A model generated the notes under the pieces. It saw nothing but the letters and a program-made list of their open reading frames with translations, had not been told where the DNA came from and searched no databases. A stretch of 64,000 bases of DNA from Kalmusia sp. IMI 367209 (Eukaryota; Ascomycota; Dothideomycetes; Pleosporales; Didymosphaeriaceae), in assembly GCA_027946365.1 (NCBI GenBank), contig JAPEUQ010000011.1, positions 620,001-684,000 on the forward strand, read 5' to 3'. The position numbers were made by a program, and so were the translations under genes. Shown piece by piece: positions 1-11,989 of this stretch (position 1 is its first letter; the number at the start of each line of letters is the position of its first letter).

Positions 1-483
1 CCTGCGCCTGCAGACTCCGCAGCAGCTGCAGCAGCGCAGTCATCATTGCGCGACCGGGGCCCGCTAGCCTGATACATTCTCCACGACTCGACCTAGGGCG
101 CCGACCCGAAAAGAAACACGCTGCCGGGCGCTCCACACTTCGGCCTTGGCTGCACCTTCTCCTGATTCCGGCTGATCCTCGTCTAGCACAGACAAAAGGA
201 CAAGCTTCCTGCGCCAGTTCCCCCCACACCATCCCGCCGAGCCTGCCTCTGCAAATAAATATCCTACTCCCCATCCTTCCCCCGACTTTTTCGCTGCCCA
301 CGCCGCTGGTGCTGATCACATGCAACACTCCAACCCGTCCATAGGTTCTTATAACCTATCCAGCGTCCTCAACCACGACCAAGCACAGCAAGCACAACAA
401 GCACAGCACGCTCAACAGCAGAACCACACGCCCTCCCCCAGCACTCCCCTCCCACCAACCCGCTCCAGCCTGCCGACGCTACC
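1..483 (+). promoter_or_regulatory. creA upstream region and probable 5' leader
   Basis: This is the start of the window and lies directly upstream of the creA zinc-finger frame. It is C/T-rich, as fungal leaders often are. An ATG at 320 opens a different reading frame that runs through the annotated creA start (see the creA entry and findings). Two sequences match the CreA consensus SYGGRG on the minus strand, at 222-227 (complement GTGGGG) and near 435-440 (complement CTGGGG). Autoregulation of creA is known in Aspergillus, but such short motifs are common, so this is inference only. Confidence 0.4.
320..483 (+). other. Probable frameshifted N-terminus of creA, or an overlapping uORF
   Basis: ATG 320 opens a frame that ends at 805, inside creA but out of frame with the zinc fingers. 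Its first 45 or so residues look like a real CreA N-terminus: an NLSSVLNHD motif, a Gln/Ala-rich stretch, then Pro/Ser/Thr. After about position 455 this frame reads as noise, while the zinc-finger frame reads sensibly upstream of ATG 484 ([14 protein letters not shown]). A single missing base between about 440 and 470 would join the two. Alternatives are an overlapping uORF that would repress initiation at 484, or a weak intron (345-418, donor GTTCTT) that would delete the motif. Confidence 0.5.
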
Positions 484-1650
484 ATGGCGACGGCCACTGT
501 CAGCCTCATGGCCCCTTTGCTCCAGAATGCCCAGCAGTCCCAGGACGAGCCCCGCCAGGATCTCCCGCGCCCTTACAAGTGCCCGTTGTGCGAGAAGGCC
601 TTCCACCGTCTGGAGCACCAGACCCGTCACATCCGGACGCACACGGGAGAGAAGCCGCACGCCTGTACCTTCCCTGGATGCTCAAAACGCTTCAGCCGCT
701 CCGACGAGCTCACCAGGCACTCGCGGATACACAACAACCCCAACTCTCGCAGAGGCAACAAGCAGCACGCCGTCGCCGCCGCCGCCGCCGCCGCTGCGGG
801 CATGATGGAGCCCAACTCCATGGCCCACATGATGCCACCGCCAGCCAAGTCCATCTCGCGCTCTGCGCCCAGCTCCAACATTGGCTCGCCCAACGTCTCT
901 CCTCCGCACTCCTTCTCCAACTACTCGCCCAATGTATCCTCGGATCTGGCGTCCTATCGAAGCGGCGGCAGCCACAGCAACAGCAGCAGCCCCAACGGCC
1001 TGGCACGCAACATCGATCTGCTTGCCGACGCGGCCTCGAGACTGGAGCAAAGGCACGGACATCACTTCTCACATGCCAGCCGCCACGTTACTAGTCACGG
1101 CTACCATCCCTACCAGAACAACCACCGCCTCCCTGGCCTGGCTCAGTATGCCTACTCTCAGCCCATGTCACGATCGCATTCACATGAAGATGACGACCCC
1201 TATGCGCACCGGATGACGAAGAAGTCGCGGCCCGGTTCTCCCCTCTCAACGGCGCCACCATCACCGACATTCTCGCATGACTCATGCTCGCCAACACCGG
1301 ATCACACCCCGCTTGCAACGCCCGCCCATTCCCCGCGGTTGCGCCCGCACGGTTTCAACGACGTGCAGCTCCCGCATCTCCGGCATTTGAGCCTCCACCA
1401 CGTGCCAGCCCTTGCGCCGATGGAGCCCTCAACCAACACCGAGCAGCCATACGTTCCGTCTCAGACGACGGGCGGCCTTCGGATAGGCGACATCATTTCA
1501 AAGCCGGAAGGTGCGCAGCGAAAACTGCCTGTACCTCAAATCCCGAAAGTCGCCGTCCAGGATCTCCTCAACGCTCCAAGCGGATTCTCCTCTGGCAACT
1601 CCTCTACAACCGGATCCGTGGCCGGCAATGACCTCTCAGAACGATATTAA
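484..1650 (+). CDS. creA: CreA carbon catabolite repressor, C2H2 zinc-finger protein
   Basis: CreA (Mig1 type) is a nuclear DNA-binding repressor of genes for alternative carbon sources when glucose is present. The frame from ATG 484 gives 388 residues. Two C2H2 fingers lie at about residues 32-80: [21 protein letters not shown], interrupted only by the TGEKPHAC linker, then a second finger with [12 protein letters not shown]; the HRLEH and RSDELTRH helices are those of Mig1/CreA. A nine-residue Ala run encoded by GCC repeats (about 774-797) and Ser/Pro-rich stretches follow. The C-terminus keeps the conserved [14 protein letters not shown] segment. Odd point: the usual fungal CreA N-terminus, with an NLxxLLN-like motif, appears to be encoded upstream in another frame (ATG 320, NLSSVLNHD then Gln-rich). 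One base seems to be missing near 440-470. The true start may therefore be 320 with a frameshift. Identity is certain; the N-terminus is not. Confidence 0.95.
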   Translation: MATATVSLMAPLLQNAQQSQDEPRQDLPRPYKCPLCEKAFHRLEHQTRHIRTHTGEKPHACTFPGCSKRFSRSDELTRHSRIHNNPNSRRGNKQHAVAAAAAAAAGMMEPNSMAHMMPPPAKSISRSAPSSNIGSPNVSPPHSFSNYSPNVSSDLASYRSGGSHSNSSSPNGLARNIDLLADAASRLEQRHGHHFSHASRHVTSHGYHPYQNNHRLPGLAQYAYSQPMSRSHSHEDDDPYAHRMTKKSRPGSPLSTAPPSPTFSHDSCSPTPDHTPLATPAHSPRLRPHGFNDVQLPHLRHLSLHHVPALAPMEPSTNTEQPYVPSQTTGGLRIGDIISKPEGAQRKLPVPQIPKVAVQDLLNAPSGFSSGNSSTTGSVAGNDLSERY

Positions 1651-4600
1651 CATGCCTCGAGGCATTGCACTGCACGGAGTTTTGGTAGCATTGTTTGGAT
1701 CTCCTTTTTTTTTTCTTTAGCCAGCGAGCGTTGAATTTTAGGTTGGAGCATAGACCGGGTTTCAGCAGATTACGGTGCCGAAATGCCCTCAAGGCAGTAA
1801 CGAGCTCATGATTTTCGGTTCTTGGGATCACTCATAGAATTTTCTTTCCTTTTTTCTTGTTTTGCTTTGTTGGACCGATCATACCCGCGGAACCAGGAAC
1901 CCGCAGTTCTGTATCACCACTTCACACTTGCTTGTTTCTTTGTTCAGGCACCTGGGCAAGCTGCTTATTGGCAGCATCTGTAGACAGCACACTAGCTCAG
2001 CGCGTAATCGAATCTCTCCACCTAATCCACCCTTACTTAATCATTACGAAATGGAAAAGAGTGACGTGCTTTCGACGCCAAGTGAGGTAACAACGGGGTC
2101 GCACGCAAGGGATACCGACTCAGCGGGTTGGAAATGCGGGACGCGCAGCAAATCTTGCTCCGCTTCGAAACGCTGGACGCGGGTTCCCCGTGGAAGCACA
2201 GCGTCGCTTCGACTCGTCAGCGAGGGACGAGACACGTCTGCTCCGCACATTTGCTCTTCCCCACGGACTGTCTCAGCCCGAGATGCAGCAAGGAGGGCGG
2301 GAGGGGTCAAAATGCGGTGAAGAGAACCCGCGCAATACACCATTCCAGCCCTTTGCGCAACCACACTTATCTTGCACCGCCGTCGCCTGACGATAAGCCC
2401 ATCAACCCATGGCGCCACCAGGTCTCCGCAATCGCCCTCTCCGCAATCGCGCGCTCCACGCCCTCATCAGGCACAGGGCGTCATCATCAGTCATTCCCCG
2501 ATGCAGACAAGCATCATGGGCGGTCGGCGCGGGTGCGTTTCAATTCACCTGCCGAGTTCGGGCACAGCATACCCCTGACTGTGAGCACGATATCGAATGC
2601 CTCCTTCCGCCACGCCCTCGGCAGTCTTCGGGAGTTGGATGCGCTGGGCGCAAAGAGGCTGTGGGCCCTTTTTCTGGTGCGGCGCAGGCCAAAACGCGAC
2701 GCCGCAGTCCAACGGGAGCCATACGTGGTGTGCGTCGCCTGGGAAAAGTGAATGCACCCCAGACCCGACGCTCCGCATTATGCGCGGCCATGACGGCCCC
2801 TGCTGCGGCTCTGTTTCGGACGCTGGGGAAAGCAGGCCTCCAGAAGATGGTCTCGTCCACCACCGCCATAGGCACAGCGGGAGGCTTTCCTTTCTGAACC
2901 TCTGGACCAGCACGCTATCGCAACTAGGAAGCGCGCCAGAAGGGCGACGAAACTCGACGTGTCCTTTCCGACGAGATAGATCGACGCCTACCAAAACCGC
3001 CCGGAAAAACAAAGATACGACCGCAGTTGTGGCTGACCTTTCCCCACGAAAACCTCCCAGCCCGCCTGGAACACGGCTGCTATTCTTATCGATGGGGTTA
3101 CGTCGTCAGGATTGTTGCGCTGTCATGCCTCAGCCAATGCCAGGGCGCAACGCCCATGTAACCCGCGCGCGCCCCCCTTCGCATCCCAATCACACACACG
3201 CAAGGTGTTAGGTGTTGGGGGTCGTTCAGCACGCAACCGGATAGCATCACGATATTGGCCACTGGCGCAACCGAGGAACGCCTAAAAAAGCAAATAGGAT
3301 GCTTAGCGGAGCGCCAGAGGGAGCCTATCGATGGCGACATGTCTCTGCTCATTTCCGCTCTTCGCGACACTTTCTCCGTCTCGAGGGGGCGATACGCCCC
3401 GAGCAGAGATAAATGGATACGATATCAGACGATAGCTCGACTCGACTAATCGCAAGCGCGGACGTGCCCCTGCGGTGAATCATGTTTAGCGGCCTGGCAC
3501 GCTTCTAGCTTGGTCGGAGGCACTTCTGGCGGCTTGACGCGGTTCTAGCCCGAGAGAACAGGGAAATCTTAGCCCGCCATGTGAGAGTGTGGGGTCTCCA
3601 CAATGCCTATCTTGGACGTTAGCGTACCCCACTGTAGCGAGCCGTTCTCCGATAGCCGCGCTCAGGAGCCCTCCAGACTGGACACCACACGTCAAGCGAT
3701 AGGAAAGGCTCATTACCGACGCTGGCACCTGCTTGTTGGAGCAGCGACGAGCAATTGAGCCCAGCTGCTCGACGTTGCGCCCCCAAATTACGTGTCGTCA
3801 GGGCTCGTCACATGTTTTGTGCGACGCCAACACCAACGAGGGAACGTCAGCGGTGCTTATCACGCAACGAGCGTCCATCCGTCAGTAGTGACAACGCGGG
3901 CACCGAATGGAGCCCCAGGGCCGCGTCTCCGTGTTGAACCAAGTCAACAACTCAACGACAATCCCACCGAGCCTCTCGGCCCGTCGCCAGCCTTCCCTCA
4001 CCTCCTCACCTGCCTTGCCTGCGCCGTCATCCAGCATGCTTCGGAGCGCCAAGGACCATTCTTCCAAGGTTTCGAAATTCATGCCTTTGCATGTGCGCAC
4101 AGCATATACGACTGATCGCCTTCAACTGCAGCATCTCGCACTACTGAACAATAAACAACAGACGCTACGCTACCGGGTCTACGGTCCTCGCTTCGTTGCG
4201 CGCGTCAATCAGTCGCTGCACATCGGTTAATATGTCTTTCATCTAAATACGTACTGGTGCTCTCCGCGACGCACCGTCAAAAAGTAGCGCTGGGCCGATT
4301 TCATCTATAACATTTGCATGCTCTCACGGCAAGTTCCTGTTCGCATTAGATGTGTTTCTGAGACATGGCACCATCCATCCGACATGGCATTTGCAAAACG
4401 TCACTTTCGTTCGCTAGTGTCCGTTGCGCCGCGGCAGAGCCGCAACACACCTCGGCCGGCCAGAAAAGAAAAGCATGAGCACGATAGGTTCGGCTATGCA
4501 TCAACATGTGCAGGTGCCCCCGAGCTCAACCTGACGGAAAATCAAGTACGGCCGTTACCACTGTCAGTGGGTCTCGATGCTGTAGGAAGGATCGTCCCCT

Positions 4601-7600
4601 CTCTTGAGTACACCAATCCTAGAGGGACATGGAAACGGAAAAGATTATTTCCCCTACTATACTAGCATCCGCTCCATGTCTAATGCTCCGTCACCCGTAC
4701 ATTGATCGTCTCGAGAAGCGTAGCCATTCGTGCCGAACAGCCCATCACCCGAGACAAATAGACCGGTGTAGTCCCGTCTGTGGGTTTTGCTCTCGCAACC
4801 GCGGCCCGCGTGGAAGCCGATGCGCAGGCAGAGAAGGGGGAAGGCACCGGAGCGGAGGTAAGGATGTAGAAGGTGACTGTAAAATTATCGATTTCTTCCG
4901 AGGACTCGATAAGTTATGGCCAGTAGTTGACCCGTATGGTACCGAGTCTGGTAGCTGCAGTTCTTACATGTGTCTTCAGACTTCCTGCATCGCTGTCTGG
5001 CCGCAGTCCTCAATAATAGAGGCACCGTAAGCTTAGTTCCGTTGCTTCACACCTTCTACTTTAATAAGCAAATACTGACATAGGTGTACATCGTCACATG
5101 TAATTACAAATCGTTCCTATAGATCAAGACACAGTGGAAGTCTACGGGAGGCACGAACATTGGGGAATGCCAAGGCCTGTTGAAGAGTTGCAGAGTTGCT
5201 CAGTCAGCCTCGTGAAGCTCCAAGCGAGGGCGAGAAGAGATAGGACCTATAGCATCGCCAAGGTCTTCGACGAGTCTGAAAGGATGCTTGGACAACGTGC
5301 TAAGCAACAAATCAACAGAGAGATGAGACTTCAGGAGAGCGTTCGGTGGGAACGTCTTGGCTTATCTGCCTTTCCGCATGATTCGCACAATCTCGGGCCG
5401 GGAAATTTCCAAATCGATGGAAGGAATCACTCTGCTCCACTGAGATGCGCCATATGCTGCGAGACTGCCTCGGTGGAAACCTTTGACGTTCACAGAAGGG
5501 CAATGGCACAAAATGGGAGACGTGAGAGAATCCTGTTTTTGGACACAAGGGTGGTTACATGGTGATGCCATTCCATGTCCACATGGCGCGTCGACCAACA
5601 GGGTCTTCAAAACCATTGCAACGTCCGACGTGCGTCATACCAGCGCTTTGCTCTGAACGATGCAGCATGTTGCCCAACGTATCTGAGACACTACCCACAG
5701 ACGGTCAATGCTACCTTGGGTGCGAAAGAGCCCACTGCAAGAAACTATGCATCCCAATCAAACCCGCATTGCATCTTTGCACCGAACATCTGCGTGACGC
5801 ACATCAAACCGACATACCCCAAAGTTCATAAATTAGACCTGCGTTCACTTTAGCCTCAGTCGAGTACACACCGCGCCTCGATATATAGTAAAGCATCAAA
5901 AGCTACACAAAAAGCCACGTTGGATAGATGAAGCAGCCGATGCACGTAAGCCTGCAGCTCGAACGCACCCCCATATCAGGATCCCAGCGCGAGCTTGCAT
6001 CGGCCTTTGCCTTTTTATTTTTTTTCTTGTTGAGATACAAGTTTGTCCGTGGTGTCATCCCGCTACGTACCTTTCGGGGCGGCCACCCCCTGGCCGCTTT
6101 CACATGCGAGAAGCACAGGTGGGCATCGACAAACTCCCCCAATCTGCGGTCGATTAGTCCGCACACTATCAGAACGTGGTCAATCCACAAGCCCCGATTG
6201 CCTATCTGCGTAAAAATTGCGTTGCGCGCCTGGGGAAAACAAGCTACCTTCCAGCATTGATTAGCGAGGCGGCTCGTTCGGAGGCACGCCGTTCGAATCG
6301 AGCCGTGCGTGCGTGCGTTTGGCCATTGTTCTAGAACTTCGGTGCATAGAATACCGAGCGGGAAGGTATCTTGACGGCGAAATCCTGCGGCGCAATACTT
6401 CCGCGAATGTACCTCGACTCTCCCCCCCTTCGTCGGCCGTATATGCAATGCGGTTCGGCGGTCCCGTCTAGCGATGGAGTCTCGGCGCGATGGGTGCGAA
6501 GCGTAGATCTGGGAGTGGAGATAGGGGGGTGGTGTGGGGATCGGACCAACGTATCGAACGGTCAGCTATACGAGGAGAGGAGAGGCAGACGTGGCAATTG
6601 GAGAAGAGAGTCTGTTTCTTGGAGCGCCCGCTTGGTCCGCGCTCGAGTCCAGCCGTCACCGACAGTTGCTTTGGCTCACGCTGCAACGGCCACTCTACCT
6701 TACGCAGCCCATGCATGCCACAAGCTCAGCCTGCGTTTCCGCATCTTCATCATACAACACCAAGACAATCGCATCTAACATCCAAACACCCAAACCCAAC
6801 AATCCCCCCCTCCCCGCCAAACTCCACTTCCCGCCCTCCCGCACTATCCAAACCTTCTGCCTCCCAGGCTCAACGTCCTCGCTTCTACCCGCACCACACC
6901 TGACATTTCTCCGCCCCTCGCCTCCCCCCCTTCATCTGCATCTTGCATCTGCATCCCAAGCCGACCGTTTTCGTTCGTCTACAACGCGACGAATCGCACC
7001 CGGCAACACTACACCTCTACGATTCTCCCGGCCCGTCAAGCGCACGTCTAGGTTTCGGAAGACGGCGCAACTCAGCTGACACGCTACCTCTTAATACATG
7101 TATTATCGTCGCGCACCACACGTGATGAAGAGGGCTTGCTATTTTCCCGCAGAGGTGTCGTCGGCTGAGATAGGAATAGGAAGGTGAGCAGAAGAAACGG
7201 GGTGATACAAGACCGGAGCTCAAGTATGAGCCCTGTGCTACGCTGACATGCGTTTTCGACGGAGACTACTACTTTTACCTTTTTTTCTTCTTCCGTGACA
7301 CCCCGTGTGCTTGGTCCCCGCCTTAACGCCTAGATTATAGTTCTGACGGGGCAAGGTACGAAACTTGCAAGAGACGGTACGAAACACCAGCCGTATAGTG
7401 CCATGGCTTGGAAATAGGGTACGCATGATTTGGACCACCACCACTACCACCACCAACATTTACCCCCCACATACACACACGTACACGGCGCAGCCACATC
7501 GCTTTCACGTTCGGAGGAAGCGACTAAAGCGATACGGAGGATGGGGTTTGCATAGTCTTGCTTCGTTTTGTCTTGCAATCTCCACCACCGCAAAACGCAT

Positions 7601-9824
7601 TTCGTAATGCAACCACACACGCCTATCTGTCAGTACATGAACCGGATGGCTTGCTCACGAGCCTGGCGCCGTATAGACACCCAACGACCTCATACTAGCT
7701 GAATATGCCTTTGAGCAGCGTTATCATGGCAAGCTTATGTCTCACTTTGAATGTTTTGTTTTTGTTTCGGCCAATACTTGCGCAAATTGTCATAGTCCTC
7801 TATGCTCGCTCTCACCTTCCCTGAACATCTCAAATCGCTTTGGACGCCTACAAGCAAGACTTGCTTTCCCCACATCGATTGCTTCATCGGACCCCACACA
7901 AAAACATCTTCTTACTTAACATAACGTCACAGTATAGCACACGATAGCATAGCGGACGCACACGCATCAAGCCCGACGAACCCGCCACGCCTCGCCCTAG
8001 CCTTATCACGACGCGCTTCGAGTAACGTGGGCAAACCCGCTCCTATGCGCATCGAACAACAGGACGCCGAACACTGATATCAGCCGTCCACATTCATGCC
8101 GACATCGACATTGGTCCTCGTGCCCTCTGTCGCAAGCGAGTACAAAATAGTACCCTTCGCGTAACCGAAAAAGATCTGCACAAGCCGCCCACGAGGCCAG
8201 CACTACCGCGACTGCCGGCAGGACAAGGTCACCTGCTCAAACTTCAGTTCAATTCACCCTATCACTACCCCGACGGAGACCGGGGTCGGCACTCTATAAC
8301 TCGTGTTGAGGCGCGTAGGACGGGAAAAGGTAGCTGTAAATCTGCTCGAAGTAGGGTAGGCGACGTAGTAGCGTGCGTGGCCTTGCGCTCGCATTCGGAC
8401 AACGTGAGCACAATGCGTGGGATGGTTTGTACGATACGTAACTTTTGTCTTTTTGCGACATTGCGATGTTGTGTAGCCGGCTTTGGCTGCAGCCACAACT
8501 CAATACGGTGATGCAGCTCGCTCATTTCTTTTCGCGTAGGCTGCTGCATGCGGTGAGATACTCCGCTCACTTGTCTACCTAGTCTACTGCTTAGCGGCGG
8601 TGTAGAAACAACTTTCCTTTCCAATGTCGCAATAGAGGCCAAACAGTGAACAGTAAATTCCACCAGTCATACTAACCGGAACCGTCTCCTTGCCGTGTGT
8701 GCGCGACCCGCAAAAGACGATCATCGCAAGCCAACTCTTTTGCACGTTGTCTTCTTCGTTACTAGACGCTGAATAAGTGGGCAACGCACATCTCTGGCAG
8801 AACGCCATCGTCCTGTACACACGGAGGATCGTCGCGAAAATGTTCTTCCATCCAGTAGCGATGGGCTTATCGAACGCCGCGTGGAAAAAGTTACTCTAAG
8901 CGCCCGCCACTCCTCCTTCTCTGTCAGACCGCTCATGAAGCATATTGTGGCTTCCTGCCAATGCCAACCCCCACGCGATCTAGTATCCCAACTCCTCCCC
9001 GGACTGTCTCAGCCACAGGCGCGGGGCAACCCAAAAGGAGGATTCAATTCAGCCGGTGAAGAAAGGCGTCCCGACAGGTTGGGTCCCGGTGTCTTCCCCG
9101 AACCATGCGACAGCAGTCCGTGCTTGCGAGGCCTGCAGGTGTGGGCACTGGGAGGGATCAGGATCCGTTGGTTGCTTTTGTTGCAGACGGACCCCAGGTT
9201 TTCGGCCCCATGTCACAGGTGCCGCGCTTCTAGAATCGTGGAGATGCTGGTCGGAGGATCCCTTGATTGCCCTACGAAGCGCTGCTCTCGTATTTACCAC
9301 CGGAAGAATGTCCTCTTTGACAACTTCCAATGCTGGGCTTCGCATGGCCTACGTGTGCTTTATGCGGACGGGGTCAAATGTACAAGAATTTTGTCTAGAC
9401 ACTAGATACCCGAATCATTGGTTACGGTAGCAGATGAGGCAGGTTGCAGCTACTGTGCTGCTGATGTGAGCAACAATTGGTTTGATGATGTTGAGATGCG
9501 ATGTTGGTGTGCTGAGTCTCCGCAGTTGGTGGCTGTCGACCCCACACGGCAAAAGTCATGAACCTGGCACGCGGGCCTCTGAGCGGTCCGGCTGGATACG
9601 ACGCTCCAGGATTCTAAACTCCCTTGCTTTTGTTCAGGCGAGATAACAACCCGAAGGTGGTGTGAGAACAGTTGAGCTCAGATTTCTAAATTGAGATACT
9701 GCACTGATAAGCGCCATTGTGGCGTAGCTGTCGACGGTGCTGACACGGAGATTGGGATAATCAACTTCCAGAAGGCGACAGTGAGCCCTCGGGGACCGGT
9801 GAGGTCCTGCGTAACCAAGGTCGA
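1651..9824. other. Gene-poor region of about 8.2 kb
   Basis: No open frame here has a recognisable domain, sensible codon pattern or spliced family match. The region lies downstream of creA and downstream (3') of the Rad51-paralogue gene, so it is not a shared promoter. Base composition is mixed rather than strongly AT-rich, so it does not look like RIP-degraded repeat DNA. A C/T-rich tract at about 6780-7030 resembles a fungal promoter/leader and is followed by a small ORF (ATG 7097, 29 codons). Microsatellite-like runs occur near 6303-6317 (GTGC/GCGT) and 7436-7457 (CCA/CTA). I saw no tRNA, no terminal repeats and no transposase. Long non-coding transcripts or orphan small genes are possible. 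Confidence 0.5.
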
Positions 9825-11401
9825 TCACGTCGTCGCCGGTCGTGTCACATTGATGTGCGTTTCTGCAAGATTCGCAGTCCTCTGTTCTGCATAATTTGCA
9901 GATGCTGCAAGAAGAGTCGCACGAGATGCTTCAGGGTCGTCGTCCGTGGTGGTGGGTGCTTCATCAATCAACAATCCTTCGGCGGCGACTTCATCATCCT
10001 CCATCCAGTCGTATAGTTCGTCAGAGTCGGGTTCTTCCCCGCCATCGTCGTCTATCTCCGCATACCGCCGTTTGTTTGGCCTCGCTTCGGAGGCCATTGC
10101 GGGTGCTGCAATATCGATTGCAGCAACGTTCATGTCGCAAAGGCCTGTCTGTAACAGGTCAGCGGGTGATCGCCGCATACGACAACCATATGCAGTGCTA
10201 ATATTGTAGGCTCTGCGGGTAGTAGATTAACTCACCTCCTCAACGGCGAACGGGACCACACTGCCGACTCCGCCGTCGTCAGCTAGAACTACGCCATTTG
10301 CCTTCAAAACGCCTGCGAACCGGACTTTCTGCAATCTCGCGGCATCTGCCTTCGTCCACTTCCCTTGCCCCGGCACCCAGTCCCTGAACAAAACCAGACG
10401 AGTGGATATGCCGTTTTCCCATTCTGTGCCTGATATTGCGGGAACCAGAAGAGCCCTCGAACCGGCCCGAATGCGAGTGATGGTCTGAGATGTAATGAGC
10501 AGCGCGATGTCGTGCATGGCAGCGAACCTAGTAAGCGTTGAGATCAGCTCATTCATTACTGCAAATTTGCGACCTGCAGCCCATCGTGCCTGATCGTTCC
10601 GACTCTTCGATGCGCGGTCGTCAGGTTTGCGGGGATACGCATTATCGAACAGGGTCGAGAGCGAGTCGATAACGATCAGACTTGTGTTTGGTGGTGGAAA
10701 TGAAGAGGGCGGATGCACGAATAGAGCCAGCAAATGCGCGAGCGCCGGCGTCGTGTAGTGATGGAAGTGGCTTTGCATTTCATCTGGAGAGGTACCAGCT
10801 TCTTTTGGAGGGGTGACCGCATTCGTTGGGGAAGCCTGCACAGTCGGGCCGTTGTCTGCAAGCAGGACGTTGTTGAAGCGCTGAGATACCAAGGGCGCAC
10901 AAGCAGCATCTGCACACAATTAGCCCTCGCCACGTCGCGCAGGTAGCATTGCTGAGCCCCGACAGTCTTGAGTACTGACCAAGCCAGACCGCCTGTTGTC
11001 CTTCGCGCAATGCGCTCACCGCTGCTTGAATGCTTCCCCTCATTAGCAACTGCACTCGATATAGGCGGAGCAACAAGGTTTGCATTTACCCAAGGGCCGT
11101 CTTGCCTACACCAGGCGGGCCGAAGATCTCGGTGACCTTCCCGCGCATGTACCCGCCAACGACGGCTCGGCCTAGCAGTCCATGGGGAGCGAGGTGCCTG
11201 TCGAGCTGCGAAAGGCCTGTTTGCACGGTGCGGGAGCCCTGAGCATGCAGCGTCTGGAGGGTTTGGGAGGCGGACACTGTAGGCAATCGATCTGAAGAAG
11301 CATCAGCTGCATGAGGAAATCAGTCAAGAAAGTACTTGGTACCACATACGAGAGGACGTTGGCGCCGACGAGGAGAACATGCCTACGTCGTGGCCGGCCA
11401 T
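9825..11401 (-). CDS. Rad51-paralogue (RecA-family) DNA repair protein, Rad55/XRCC2-like
   Basis: RecA-fold ATPases of this group load or stabilise Rad51 in homologous recombination in the nucleus. My model has five exons: 11401-11350, 11291 (or 11276)-11090, 11032-10980, 10909-10236 and 10148-9825, giving about 434 residues. Every junction has GT/AG and keeps phase. A Walker A motif GPPGVGKT lies at about residues 75-82, and a hydrophobic Walker B strand ending IDSLS at about 180-187. The LITSQTITRIRAG segment resembles the L2/DNA-binding region of Rad51 paralogues. The C-terminus is acidic (KRRYAEIDDDGG then DE-rich). Two in-frame acceptors for exon 2 lie 15 nt apart. An ACGCGT (MluI-box) site at 11496-11501 is about 95 nt upstream of the start. 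The family is clear; whether this is the Rad55/Rhp55 or the Rlp1/XRCC2 orthologue is not settled. Confidence 0.85.
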
Positions 11402-11989
11402 GGTGCACGCTGTGGCTCTTCCTGCGGGGAAATTCGGACCTCTCGGGCTGGTCCCGTGATCTGGCGCGTGAGTGGTGACAGCGATGCGTCACACGACGCG
11501 TGCTGTTCACCCATTGCAGTCCGAGCGCGCCGATGGCTGAAGCATCGTGAAGTCGCGCTCGCAGTAGTACGCTAATTCCGAACCATGACGCTGCCCAGTG
11601 ACACAATGGCTGTTGTATGACTCGCGGCACCCGACCCTCTTCCCGAGGAAGTCTTGCGACCTGATTGAATCTGGCTTGTCCGTCTGACGGTCGTTGCAAA
11701 GCCGTCGGAGGATCGCAAGTCTCGACGAGTTTAGATTTTTCATCGCTCCTCTATTGCATCTTGGCCTGACTCCGCTTCCGCTTCTGATTCGTGAGTCACC
11801 GACCCATTCGATATAATTCAGCCGTGTCCACGCCTTACGAGAGTACTTGATCGTTCGCTTTTGAACGAAAGCCTTTGTATAAGCCTGTACTTTCTGGTCT
11901 GGTTGCGACATCGCATTTAATCAAAGTCATCACAGCTCGCTGAACGAGAAAAGGTTCATGAGCACGCCATAAATCCCAGTCTCGCTACC
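11402..11989. promoter_or_regulatory. Divergent promoter, Rad51-paralogue / MOSC gene
   Basis: These 588 bp separate two genes transcribed away from each other. No coding frame is supported. An ACGCGT palindrome at 11496-11501 matches the MluI cell-cycle box bound by MBF, which controls many replication and repair genes in yeasts. One copy of a 6-mer is weak evidence. Confidence 0.5.

Noticed and set aside
2128..2751. Plus-strand frame of 207 codons downstream of creA
   Set aside because: Composition and residue pattern look random, competing frames overlap it, and no domain is visible.
5134..5565. Plus-strand frame of 143 codons
   Set aside because: It begins at GTG with no suitable ATG and has no recognisable motif.
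6285..6305. GTTCGAATC resembling a tRNA B box
   Set aside because: The T-stem does not pair beyond two base pairs, and no A box or acceptor stem surrounds it.
7160..7180. GGCTGAGATAGGAA resembling the TPP-riboswitch CUGAGA element
   Set aside because: The second conserved half (CUGAUCUGGAUAAUGCCAGC-like) is absent and no thiamine gene follows.
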